A stretch of DNA of 64,000 nt, from contig NC_133287.1 of assembly GCF_005239225.2 (NCBI RefSeq), positions 11,017,493-11,081,492 on the forward strand, in the 5' to 3' direction. Below the pieces are notes generated by a model. It saw only the letters and a list, made by a program, of their open reading frames with translations. It did no database searches and had not been told where the DNA came from. This DNA comes from Populus alba (taxonomy: Eukaryota; Streptophyta; Magnoliopsida; Malpighiales; Salicaceae). This document shows, piece after piece, positions 47,564-58,725 of this stretch; position 1 is the stretch's first letter; the number at the start of each line of letters is the position of its first letter. Position numbers and translations under genes: made by a program.

Positions 47564-48126
47564 GTATTATGTAAATTTCCCTTTTCTATTTTATTGTATG
47601 CGTATTTTATTTATTCTAAAAATTATAAATTGCAGGTCTTTCCCACTCATGTCAGGAGTAGTATTTAGGTCCTCTAGTTTTCTTTTGCATCAATTAGGAA
47701 TGTAAGAATTACCTATGTATTTTGTTCTTAAGTGACCATGTAACTTGGAACATAATAGTATCATCCTTGTAATTTTGTATTTGGAATAGTGGATTGTATT
47801 ATTTTGTATTTGGAATTCAAATGTTTGTATGCTTCTCTTTTTTGTTAAATTATGTATGTTAAATGTGAATGAAAATGGGTACATAAAATGTCATATCTAC
47901 GTTGTTGAATATATTGTTGAGTTGGACTTATTGTGGTTGCAATATGATTAGATATGAGTATAAGATGTGTATAGGATGATAGTAGATAACTTGGGGACCT
48001 TCTGATATAGGAAAAACTCTGCTGAAATTTCTGTAAACTTTTAATAATGGAAAAAAATTACCCACAAATTTGGTAATATATTTGTTTTGTTTGGTCCTGA
48101 AAATGGAAATGTTACCTACAATCTGT

Positions 48127-48154
48127 ATCAACTTTAGGAGCTTGCACTCCCTAA
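48127..48154 (+). other. Possible displaced last exon of the PLC gene
   Basis: Just after the 3' LTR of gypsy II the sequence reads, in one frame, STLGACTP and a TAA stop (48152-48154). This is like the short Cys-containing C-terminus I recall following the HACV of exon 7 in this protein family. No AG acceptor stands directly before it; the position is taken by the primer-site-like TCTGTATCAA, so it may no longer be spliced. An AATAAA follows at 48226. A second copy (38345-38372, with TTC for TGC) lies inside the 5' LTR. This is inference. Confidence 0.4.
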
Positions 48155-48225
48155 TAGAAATGACAAGACATCCACATTCCAATATGAATAGTATAGGTTA
48201 AGTATTTAGAAGAATTGTATTTTGT

Positions 48226-48231
48226 AATAAA
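48226..48231 (+). terminator. AATAAA behind the putative last PLC exon
   Basis: AATAAA about 70 bp behind the possible stop codon, in sequence not shared with the LTR copies (the shared block stops near 48200). This is compatible with an original PLC 3' UTR. Confidence 0.3.
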
Positions 48232-48462
48232 ATTAATCAAATATTATTGTGAAAATGTTAAAACATTGAATAGCTACAATGATGGAGACTAAGAACATCT
48301 ACCATAACCATATCAAAGAATCATAGTACAAGTTCAAGAAATTCACTGACCCAATTACTAATCTGAACCAACAAGTAGAGAATTCATAATAATATTAGCA
48401 TATGGGCCTCATTTATCAAATCCAATAAGGATTCAAATTGTTGGGTGGGTAAGAAAAACTAA

Positions 48463-48640
48463 GCCCCCGTTTGATATTGAGTTCCAAATAAAGATTAGGT
48501 AAATTTTATTTTTTAAAAGTATTTTTTTATGTTTTTGGATTGTTTTAATGTGCTGATATCAAACATAATTTTTAAAAATAAAAAAAATATTATTTTGATG
48601 CACTTTGAAAAGTAATCACTACCACACTTCCAAACACCTC
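48463..48640. mobile_element. MITE-like element with CCCGTTTG / CAAACACC ends
   Basis: It begins GCCCCCGTTTGATATTG and ends CTTCCAAACACCTC, a short imperfect inverted end. The AT-rich centre (TTTTAATGTGCTGATATCAA, AATATTATTTTGATGCA) matches the style of 14440-14610 and 61130-61260. It is non-coding. Confidence 0.5.
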
Positions 48641-48696
48641 TTAAATTAAAATACTAGCTACTGAGCAAGGTTGTGTTATTTTTAACAATGTAAAAA

Positions 48697-48945
48697 AATA
48701 TATTCATGTTGTATATATATAAAAAATATTTGTGATTCAGTTAATTAAAAGACATTATGATTGTTCATGTTATAAGAAAAGCAACTCGAAAAGCAAATAC
48801 AAAATAATAATAACACCAGCATATATTCATGTTGTATAAAACAACAAAAATCTATGATTCAATTAATTAAAAGACATCATGATTGTTCATGTTGTGAGAA
48901 AAACGACTCGAAAAACAAATAAAAAAATAATAATAATAACACGAG
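48697..48945. repeat. Diverged tandem duplication of about 124 bp
   Basis: Both units contain ATATTCATGTTGTATA, TAATTAAAAGACAT, ATGATTGTTCATGTT and GACTCGAAAAACAAAT-like words in the same order. The first starts near 48697, the second near 48822. Confidence 0.8.
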
Positions 48946-49060
48946 TATCTGATGCTTATATTTAATCTACTAATTTAATTTAATTCCAATGAAAAAAAAT
49001 CCTTATAAAAAATTACCTGTTAGAGACAAAAAAAAAAAAACTATCAATCACCATGTCATC

Positions 49061-50830
49061 TGAAGCATTGAGGGCAACTCATTGCATAAGGTAGCACGAT
49101 GGTTCCTTGATGGTTGAATTTTTTTCACCCATATTTTCTCTTTTCTCCTCGAAAATCACGTTGGCCCAACAAAAACTAAAAGCTTATCCTCCTATTTTGT
49201 TTTTTTTTTTTTTTTCAATTGTCATCTTCATTCTTTTGATTGCTCTTTATTTGTTTTTTATTCTTTTTTAATCAATTATTTTTCAATTTATCCCTTATTA
49301 TTTCATTCTATTTGACTTTTATATCAAATTTAATCATCATTCTTTTGATTATATTTGTTTTATATTATTTTTATAAATTATTTTTTTTTCAATTTCATCA
49401 CTCATCATTTTATTTATTTTTATTTTCAGTTAGATTTAGTCCTTATTCTTTTAATTGTTTTTTTTTTTTTTTTGCTTTGGTTCCTTTTTGTAAACTAGTT
49501 TTTCTTTTTTATTTATTTTATCATTTAACATTAGATTAATTGAAAATTATGCTTTCAAATTTGTGTTCAACGTGATTATCCTAGTCTCGTGATCTAGGTT
49601 ATGGTTATGAAATGTTAACCCAGATTGACATTGTTTCTTATTTTTTAAAATATTTTTGACACTAATTTTCTTTTTCAATTTTATCTTTCTATATTGGTTT
49701 ATTAAAAATTAAACTTATTTATTTTTTTCAGTTTGCTTTCTATGAGGATAACCTGGTATTATGATCCAAGTCATAAATTTTCCATTATCTAGGATTCGCT
49801 CAGGGCTTTTACATTATTTAATATTATTTTATTTTTATGTCAAATATGGTTCTCATTCTTTTAATTGTTTTTTTTTTTTCTACAAGGCTTTTCTTTTTAA
49901 ATTGATTTTATTTTTCAATTTCAACAATCAATATTAAATTGGTTGATAATTGAGCATTGTAATTTTTTTTGAATGTAGTGATCTTAGTCTTATAACCCAA
50001 GTCACGAGTAAGAAATGTTAACCCGGGTTGCCATCAATTTTTTCTTTTTAATCTTTTTTTACATTGATTTTTTTTTTTCAAATATTTCATCCTTCAAAAC
50101 CTTGTTTATTGGAGATGGAGCTTCTTTATTTATTTATTTTTATTTTTCTTTCTATTATGATGGCCTGACCTTACAACCTATGTCATGGATTTTGCCATAC
50201 TAACTCAGATTGACTCGGGATTTTACATAACTTTATTTCATTTTTTTTTATGTCAAATTTGGTCTTATATTTTTAATTGTTTTTTATTTATCTTTTTTTT
50301 TTAATTCATTTTCTTTTTTAAATTTCATATGTCAACATTGAAATGTTGAGAATTGAGCTTTATAAGTTTTTTCGATGTAGTGATCCTAGTCTCATGACCC
50401 AGATCAGGAATATGAGATGTTAATCCAAATTGACATCGATCTTTTTTTTTATCTTTTCTACACCGATTTTATTTTTCAAGTTCAATCTTCAACATTGTAT
50501 TTATTAGAGATTGGTTTTTTTTTTATTATTAATTTTTATTTGCTTTCTACGAAAATGGCTTAGTCTCATGACCTAGTCATAAGTTTGCCAATATTAACTA
50601 GGATTGACTCGGAGTTTTTTTTTATTTCATCCTTTGCAAGTGTTGTTTTTCTATAGGTCATCATTATAACTTTTCGTCTTTAATTGTATAATTTATTTTT
50701 TATCATATAATTAAATTAAATCATCTTATTAGACTGACTAGGGTCTATAACTCGAGTCACAAGATTTTATTTTCTTTAGAACATGCTAGTAATGATTTTT
50801 TTTTTTTATTATCATGAACATACTCCTAAA
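49061..50830. repeat. T-rich repeat with internal units of about 410 bp
   Basis: Three internal units start near 49426, 49837 and 50253. Each has TTTAGTCCTTATTCTTTTAA-type, then TTGATAATTGAGC-type, then GATCCTAGTCTCATGACCCA-type and ATGTTAACCCGGGTTG-type words. The same family occupies 15470-16750. There are no coding features; open frames are T-run artefacts. Confidence 0.6.
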
Positions 50831-51792
50831 TACATGACCCACGAGTAGGTGACCATTCCCAAGAACTAAACTACAAGGAAGATCCCGTTAACTCAAGGTT
50901 CTCCATTGATCGCAAACATAATATGAGTTGAGAAATGGAAGTGGTAGGATTCGAATAAATAATGTCAATTTTATCTAAGTAACTTCTTATCATTTAATTA
51001 TTACTAGTTGAACTACTAGCTCACTTGCATGCTAACAGTTGTTGAACATTATTTTTTAAAATTATAAAAAAACAACCTAGTCCGCGATGAAATGAGGATT
51101 AGTATACAGTGATTAACAATATATGAACTACCCTTTCACTGAGCAGTGGCTTGCAATGGGCATGCAGCCACCTGCGTATAATCCAACACATTAAACCAAA
51201 ATCGTAGGGCATGTGTACAGACACTACCGAGTGGGTTTGTCCATAATTTCAATAATTGAGTTGTTTTGATCTTGAACCTTGATATATAATACTATCCATA
51301 TATATGTAGCAAAAGTTTTTATTTTTTCAAATTTCAATTTCTAGACAGAATTTCTATATGCAGATTTGTCTAAGTAGTGTAGATTCAATATGATCAAGCG
51401 ATGTAAGTGGGTATCACTTTCACTAGACAGATTTTCTACATTGGTGCTACTAAAGAATGGTCTGCCCTAGCTATAGAAAATAAAGAGATGCCTTGGTCAA
51501 GCCAGTTTGACCACAGTAACTCAATTGGTAACACAATCCCCAAAAATTATGACAAAACTACGATTTAAATATATCACCGTCTTTGCCGATTTCAGGGAAA
51601 ATTGAACTGGAAATTTGCAGGTAGTCAAACATAGAATCCTGGGTTTGAAATTACTTAATCAAAATTTGGAGTGTTTTTGGTAGCTTATTATTAGCCCTGA
51701 TTCTCTTTGTTGTGAAGCATGTGAGTAGTAGGTAAGCTAGGATGCATCTAACACATGCTAGTGAACTTAAGATATACTGATATTAATATTTA

Positions 51793-51826
<34 letters not shown>

Positions 51827-53816
51827 GCATGGTATTCTGCGATATCAGATCTGCATGATAATTAAACTCAATAATAGTACAACATTACTAGGAATATACT
51901 TCGTTGTTGCTTAATTCGTGTGATCATTTCGTTAATGGGGTTCATGTTACGGCCTATAATGCATTATAAAAATATGGGGGGAAAAAAACAACCTTGACTC
52001 TGTTTAATTATTGTTCATTTATAAATTATCTTCCTCGTATTTTTTAATTTAAGTTGACCGACATACTTTGTGTGCAGTCTGGCACTGACCAGATGAAGAT
52101 TGTTTGTAGGCAACTAGATGTATAATTTACTAGCATTTGAGTGAAAGCATGCTGAACTACAGCTTAGATGGGAAAATTGCTAGCTAGCATATATTTTAAA
52201 TTGTCTTTGAAAAAGAAGCTTCTTTACTAGATCTAGGGTGTTTTTCGATTTTTTTAGACAGAAGAATACAGGAAGAGTTTTCTCATGTGTGATCCAAGTA
52301 AACCATGTTGATGAAGAGAAAAGCCTGTGGAGATTATCTGAGGTTTTAGCCACAAGACAATCATAAAACTTTAAGCATTCAGATAAGGAATTACAAAACT
52401 GATAATGTTGACCCAGATGGTTTTAGGGTATATTTCTTTTTTAACCATTAGGGTTCATATCTCAAGATGCTTGCTACTTTGTGGATAACAACATGCTTTT
52501 GACTTAACTAAAGGTGTGCAAATATTGGATAGAGAATATCAACAGCCATAATAATAAAAAATAAAAAATAAAAACAGAAGGGATTCGATATTAATTGCAT
52601 ATTTGCTTACTTTTTTTGATAATCAAAGTCATACGAGCACGATTCGAAATTAAGACTACTTTATGTCCTCAACTTGTCGAAGTGAGTACTGCAGACCTTT
52701 GCATTTCATATTGAAAACTAACAACAGTATCTTGTTTTTCCTTCTAAGTTACTCGAGGAAGGAACCAACAAATTGGATCACTCTACTTCACCCCAAAATG
52801 GGAAAGTAGAGAACCAAATCTAACAGTGCTCAAGGAAAATATTGCATTCATGTGTTTTTTCAAAACTTCATGGAGTTTGTGGCTCAATAACTGTCTGGTG
52901 CTTGTCAATTCGAGCCCAAATCGTACCAAGGAAGATTACGATATGCCCACGAGGGGGCAACGTGCAATCGGGGCATCATTCCTCAAATTTCCGTTGTTGT
53001 TTCTTGCAGTAGGGCAGCCCCATTGATGCCCCACAAGAGCTAAAATTTGATCCTTCAGGTGGCCAAGATGGCTCCAGATCACATGGGTACACCCCTTTTT
53101 CGTAACATTAGGTCACCTAATGTGGGCTAAGTGGAAGAAGAGCGAGGGAGGGACAATTTTTATATAAATCTTTCAAACAAAGAACGAAAGAAACAACAGC
53201 AAAGACAAGCACTTGATCATCAAAACAAAACGTCATGGGGACCTTAACACATGGGGGGCGGGTTTGAGTTCGTGAAAGTGGAGCCAGCTCAAAGGTGAAT
53301 CTTTTGCAAAATGTTTGCTGGAAGCACTCGCTTGGGGCAAAGTCTTGTGTTCAAGTTGATCATAATCTTTAACTTGAAAATAGTAATAATAATAATAATG
53401 TCAATCTTTCTTCTTTTCACTTCCTCGTTATATAGTTAATGTCTAATGTCTATCTTATATTCAAATAAACTAACAATAGACACCATGCTGGAAATTCATG
53501 CAATGCAATGTCATCAGTGACAGCCAGCTCTGCGCGCAATTGCCAAAATAAAGATATTTGATGTCATGAAGTATGGAGTACTCTTAAAAGTTTTCTATAT
53601 TTAAATATATGAAAATAAAAATGGATTTTCATCATAAATGAAACAATTTAAATTATGTAGAAAAAATTTAATTGTTAATATAAATTTTTTTTTCTTAATG
53701 TATTTGTTTATCCAAAAACATATATTTCTTTCTTTCACTATGTTATTAATTGCATACAATCCACAAGTAATTATTGCAATCTCTACATTAACTATTTTAA
53801 CTATTGTACATTGTAC

Positions 53817-53817
<1 letters not shown>
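50831..53817. other. Gene-free region with a less AT-rich patch
   Basis: Mostly AT-rich DNA with a (TTA)n tract at about 51796-51826. From 52740 to 53100 the sequence is less AT-rich with words like GAGGGGGCAACGTGCAATCGG and a 9-bp inverted GGGGCATCA / TGATGCCCC pair (52973-53033). TATATAAA at about 53162 precedes a CAACAGCAAAGACAAGC-type leader-like stretch and ATGGGGACC at 53233. No exon or protein family could be supported. Confidence 0.4.

Positions 53818-53819
<2 letters not shown>

Positions 53820-53858
<39 letters not shown>
53820..53858. repeat. (TA)n microsatellite
   Basis: About 19 TA units just before the end of the outer copia element's presumed 5' LTR. Confidence 0.9.
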
Positions 53859-53859
<1 letters not shown>

Positions 53860-54528
53860 CTAACTAATATATTAAGCTACCTATTATTTTCAACTTGGTA
53901 TCAGAGCTCTAAACAATTTAAAACTCTCTTTCCTTTTCTCTAATGGACTCTTCTTCTCAGCCACCGGTGCAGACTTCCTCTCCTCTTCAGCCACTACTGT
54001 AGACTTCTTGTTCCACATCTACTTTGGAGGTTGTTAAATAATATTTATGTAGTCTTATTTATTAAGGATAGAATAGTATTTTCAGTTTAACCTATATACA
54101 CTTTATTTGTATTTAGGTTAAGACTATGCATTCATAATATACAGATTATTCAGAATTCTAGCCTCCTTTTTGTGTTTGATCTCAATTATTTTAACATGGT
54201 ATCAGAGCTGGTTTTATGGAACGAGGCTAAATCCCAAATACAGCTTCGCGGATCTCAAAATTTTTTTTTGGAGTGATATTTTGTCTTCCGCTTCTATAAA
54301 ATTTGGTATTTTGACAGTTTCTGCAATTATTTTGGTATTTCATATTCCCTTCAACTTCTGCAATTTGGTATTTACATTCAGTTTTTGCAAATTTGTTTTG
54401 TGTTTTGGAGTAATCATATAATTTCGAGAAGATATTTGTTTAGTTTTTTGCAATCTCTATTCAGTTTCTGCAAATTGGTATTTAGTTTTCCGCTACTTTT
54501 GCATTTTGGTTCTTTGTGACTGTTGATT

Positions 54529-55490
54529 ATGGCTACTGAAAGAGATGATTCGCTTCAGTCTATGAGTGTGAGGTTGGATGGGAAGAACTATTCGTATTGG
54601 AGTTATGTAATGCGAAATTTCCTTAAGGGTAAGAAGATGTGGAGGTATGTTAGTGGAACTTATATGATACCTAAGAATATTGAGGAGGGGGATGTTGTTT
54701 TGATAGATATATGGGGAGCAAATAATGCAAAGATTATTACTTGGATCAACAATTTTGTTGAGCATTCAATAAGTATGTAGTTGGTGAAGTATGAGACAAC
54801 AAAAGAGGTTTGGGATCATCTGCAAAGGTTATTCACACAATCAAATTTTGCAAAACAGTATTAATTAGAGAATGGCATACGAGCTCTTCATCAAAAGAAT
54901 ATGAGTATTCAAGAGTTTTATTCTGCTATGACAGCTCTTACAGAATCGGCAGAATTAAAGGCATGTGGTGCCTATATTGAGCGTAGAGAGCAGCAGCGAT
55001 TGGTATAGTTTTTAACAGCACTTCGCAGTGATTTCGAAGGACTTAGAGGTTCAATTCTGCATCGTTCTCCACTGCCTTCTGTTGACTCTGTTGTTAGTGA
55101 GTTATTGGCTGAAGAAATACGTCTTCAGTCTTATTCTGAAAAGAAATTCTTTCTGCTTCAAATCCTTCAGTATTAGCAGTGCCTTCTAAGTCATTCTCTA
55201 ATCATCAGAATAAGCCTTACACAAGGGTTGGCTTCGATGAGTGTAGTTTTTGTAAACAGAAAGGTCATTGGAAGGGTCAGTGTCCTAAATTGAGATAGCA
55301 GAATCAAGCTTGGAAGTTTGGCAATCAGTCACAATCTAATGCTCATAGACCACCTCAGGGTTATAAACCACCACACCACAATACTGCAGCAGTAGCTTCC
55401 TCAAGCTCTATTACCGATCCTAATATTTTGGCTGAGCAATTTCAGAAGTTTCTCTCCTTGCAGCCACAAGCAATGTCTGCTTCTTCTTCC
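54529..55490 (+). pseudogene. Inner copia gag with zinc knuckle
   Basis: The ATG at 54529 opens MATERDDSLQSMSV; RLDGKNYSYWSYVMRNFL is the copia gag N-terminal motif. Stops occur at 54778, 54861 and 55006, and a frameshift near 55140. The knuckle CSFCKQKGHWKGQC lies at 55242-55283. Confidence 0.85.
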
Positions 55491-55499
55491 ATAGGTTAG

Positions 55500-56105
55500 T
55501 TGCCTCATAGTTCCTCAGGTATGTCACACTCTAAATGGGTCTTGGATTCTAGTGTTTCTCATCATATGTCTCTAGATTCCTCATCTTTTACCTTTGTGTC
55601 CCCTTTGTCCTCCATTCCTGTTATGACTGTTGATGGCACTCATATGCCCTTAGTAGGTGTTGGTTCTGTTGTCACACCTCACTTGTCTCTCCCTAATGTT
55701 TATCTTATTCCAAAACTCAAATTGAATCTTACGTCTATTGGTCAAATATATGATTCTAGTGATTATTTAGTCATGTTTTCTAGTTTGTTTTGTTGTATAC
55801 AAGATCTGTAGTCTCAGAAGCTGATTGGGATAGGTCGTAGAGAGAATGAACTATATATTTTGGATGAGTTAAAAGTGTCAGTTGCTGCTGCTGCCGTTGT
55901 TGCTACTACCGTTGATTTGTCTTCCTTTCGTTTGAGTCTTTCATCTTCTAGTTTTTATTTATGGCATTCCCGTCTAGGTTATGTTTCATCTTCTCGTTTG
56001 AGATTTTTGGCATCCACAAGTGCTTTAGAAAATTTAAAAACTTGTGACATTTTTTATTGTAGTGGATGTAAATTAGCAAAATTTTCCGCCTTACCTTTTA
56101 ATTGA
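55500..56105 (+). pseudogene. Inner copia protease and pre-integrase region
   Basis: WVLDSSVSHHMS (protease motif D-S-G with Gly replaced by Ser) near 55540, then LPNVYLIPKLKLNLTSIGQ. The GAG-pre-integrase stretch LWHSRLGYVSSSRL and CSGCKLAKF follows near 55960-56090. A stop lies at 55809. Confidence 0.8.
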
Positions 56106-57233
56106 AGTATTTATGTTTCTTCTTCACCATTTGATTTGATTCATTCTAATGTATGAGGACCTTCTCCTATTGCCATAAAAGGAGGGTCTTGATATTATGT
56201 CTTTTTTATTGATGTTCATACTCGTTATTGTTGAGTTTATTTAATGAAACATCGTTCTGAATTCTTTGAGATATATGCAGCTTTTTGAGCTCTTATCAAA
56301 ACTCAACATTTTGCTGTGATTAAATGTTTTAGGTTTGATTTGGGTGGGTAATACACCTCTAATAAATTTTGCCAATTGCTTACCTTAGATGGAACCATTC
56401 ACCAAACTTCTTGTACAGATACTCCTGAGCAAAATGGTGTTGCTAAAAGAAAACATAGGCACATTGGTGAAACTGCTTGTTCTCTCTTATTGTCTACCTT
56501 TGTTCCTAGTGAGTTTTGGGGAGAAGCTATTCTTACTGCTGCAAGTTTAATTAATACAATTCCATCTTTTCATAGTTCAGGTCTATCTCCTTTTGAAAAG
56601 TTATATGGGTATGTTCCTAATTATTCCTCATTTAGAGTCTTTGGTTATACTTGTTTTGTTCTTTATCCTCATGTAGAACGAAGTAAGTTATCCTCTCGAT
56701 CCGCTATTTGTGTTTTTCTAGGCTATGGTGAAGGTAAAAAGGGTTGTCGTTGTTTTGATCCAATAACTCAGAAACTTTATGTGTCTCGTCATGTTGTCTT
56801 CCTTGAGCATATATCTTTCTTTTTCATTCCATCCACTACTCATAACCCGACTAAATATGATGTTATTAGTATAGATCTGTTTTATGAGGATTCTAATAAT
56901 GATATCTCTCCCCATGTTCGATCAATTTGTACTCACAACTCTGCAGGTACTGGTACTTTACTCTCTAGCACCCCTGAAGCTCTATTCTCATCTACAGCCC
57001 CTCAAGCTTCATCTGAGATTGTGGATCCACCTCTACGTCAGTCCATCCATATTCTTAAGTCTACAAAACTACCAGATTCTGCTTATTCTTGTTATTCTTC
57101 ATCATTTACTTCCTTTTTAACTTCTATTCATTGTCTCTTTGAGCCCTCTTCCTATAAAGAGGCAATTCTTGATCCGCTTTGGCAGCAAGCTATGGATGAG
57201 GAACTTTCTGCTCTGCATAAGACAGATACTTGA
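56106..57233 (+). pseudogene. Inner copia integrase core and C-terminus
   Basis: SSSPFDLIHSNV, then a stop where Trp is expected, FFIDVHTRYC (56205), then TDTPEQNGVAKRKHRHIGE (56420) and SEFWGEAILTAASLIN, FGYTCFVLYPHVERSKL. The frame 56376-57233 is open for 285 codons. Confidence 0.85.
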
Positions 57234-58542
57234 TACCTGGTTCCTCTACCTCCTAGTAAGAGTGTTGTTGGTTGTCGTTGGGTGTATAAGATCAAGACTA
57301 ATTCTGATGGGTCTATTGGGTCTACAAACATCTCAGCTTGATGTTAAAAATGCCTTCTTGAATGGAGATCTTCAAGAAGAAGTTTATATGGCACCCCCTC
57401 CTGGTATTTCACATGATTCTGGATATGTTTGTAAGCTTAAGAAAACATTATATGGTCTCAAATAAGCACCTAGTGCTTGGTTTGAGAAATTCTCTATTGT
57501 GATCTCGTCTCTTGGCTTTGTTTCTAGCAGTCATGATTCTGCTTTTTTTATCAAGTGCACTGATGCAGGTCGTATCATTATGTCTTTATATGTTGATGAC
57601 ATGATTATTACTGGTGATGACATTGATGGTATTTCAATTTTGAAGACAGAGTTAGCTAGACGATTTGAAATGAAGGATTTGGGTTATCTTCAATATTTCC
57701 TGGGTATTGAGGTAGCATACTCACCTAGAGATTACCTTCTTTCTTAGTTGAAATATGTTGCAGATATTCTTGAGCAGGCTAGACTTACTGATAACAAGAC
57801 TGTAGATACTCCTATTGAGGTTAATGCAAGGTACTCTTCTTCTGATGATTTGCCTATGATAGATCCTACTTTATACCGCACTATTGTTGGGAGTTTGGTA
57901 TATCTCACCATTACTCGTCCAAATATTGCATATGTTGTTCATGTTGTTAGTCAGTTTGTTGCTTCTTCTACTACTGTTCACTGGGCAGTTGTTCTTCGTA
58001 TTTTGCGATATCTTTGGGGTACAGTTTTTCAAAGTCTTTTACTCTCATTCACCTTTTCCTTGGAGTTGCGTACATACTCTGATGCTCATCATGGTAGTGA
58101 TCTCACAGATCGCAAATCTGTTACTGGGTTTTGTATCTTTTTAGGTGATTCTCTTATTTCTTGGAAGAGCAAGAAACAATCTATTGTTTCTCAATCATCC
58201 ACCGAAGTAGAATATCGTGCTATGGCATCTACCACCAAAGAGATTGTTTGGTTACGTTGGTTACTTGCTGATATAGGAGTTTCCTTTTCTCATCCTACTC
58301 CTATGTATTGTGACAACCAGAGTTCTATTCAGATTGCTCACAACTCGGTTTGTCATAAGCGAACTAAGCACATTGAGATCGATTGTCATCTTACTCATCA
58401 TCATCTAAAGCATGGCACCATTACTTTGCCTTTTGTTCCTTCTTCCTTGCAGATTGCAGATTTCTTTACCAAGGCGCATTCCATCTCTCGTTTTCATTTT
58501 CTGGTCGGCAAACTCTTGATGCTTGTAGCTGCCGCATCGTGA
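57139..58542 (+). pseudogene. Inner copia reverse transcriptase-RNase H
   Basis: [32 protein letters not shown], then a short deletion in the RT N-terminus, [19 protein letters not shown] and the active-site block [13 protein letters not shown] (YVDD at 57589-57600). Then come RNase H words YSDAHHGSDLTDRKSVTGF, SWKSKKQSIVSQSSTEVEY and HIEIDCHL. Stops lie at 57231, 57464 and 57745. Confidence 0.88.
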
Positions 58543-58725
58543 GTTTGAGGGGAGATGTTAAATAATATTTATGTAGTCTTATTTATTAAGGGTAGAATAA
58601 TATTTTTAGTTTAACTTATATATACTTTATTTGCATTTAGGTTAAGACTATGCATTCATAATATATAGATTATTCAGAATTCTAGCCTCTTTTTTGTGTT
58701 TGATCTCAATTATTTTAATAGAGGT

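Larger units (their letters stand above)
35983..48125 (+). mobile_element. Ty3/gypsy LTR retrotransposon II (chromovirus-like), disrupted
   Basis: The 5' LTR is about 35983-39017 (starts TGTAAAACCC), the internal region 39018-43372, and the 3' LTR starts at 43373 (TGTAATATCAAG) and runs to about 48125, interrupted by a solo LTR at 44435-46269. A tRNA-Met-like primer site follows the 5' LTR. The internal order is gag, zinc knuckle, protease, RT, RNase H, integrase (Ty3/gypsy). All frames are broken and parts of the RT and the integrase C-terminus are deleted. The two LTRs differ by many substitutions and rearrangements, so the insertion is old. It lies in the last intron of the PLC gene, 271 bp behind exon 7, in the same direction. 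Confidence 0.82.
43373..48125 (+). repeat. 3' LTR of gypsy II, interrupted by a solo LTR
   Basis: It starts TGTAATATCAAG at 43373 after the polyprotein end and resumes after the solo LTR at 46270. It ends around 48111-48125 with AAATGTTACC, followed by a primer-site-like TCTGTATCAA. The junction with the following host sequence is not a clean target duplication. Confidence 0.65.
54032..58720 (+). mobile_element. Complete but decayed Ty1/copia retrotransposon with GAGGT target duplication
   Basis: The LTRs are 54032-54196 and 58556-58720, 165 bp each, starting TGTTAAATAAT and ending TTTTAACA/TTTTAATA. Target duplications GAGGT lie at 54027-54031 and 58721-58725. A perfect primer site TGGTATCAGAGC is at 54197-54208 and a purine-rich tract (GAGGGGAGA) precedes the 3' LTR. 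The order is gag, protease, integrase, RT, RNase H (copia). Stops mostly replace Gln or Trp codons. It inserted into the gag of the outer copia element. Confidence 0.95.

Noticed and set aside
36000..48200. Host gene exons inside the gypsy II LTRs, for example the conserved stretch near 37475-37535 and 46690-46760
   Set aside because: Both LTRs carry the stretch and no protein family is recognisable; it is part of the LTR.
49240..50203. Phe/Leu-rich open frames resembling membrane proteins
   Set aside because: They are products of T-runs in a dispersed repeat.
52973..53033. GGGGCATCA / TGATGCCCC as a miRNA precursor
   Set aside because: Only nine paired bases around a 45-base loop; pairing does not extend outward and no known miRNA is recognised.
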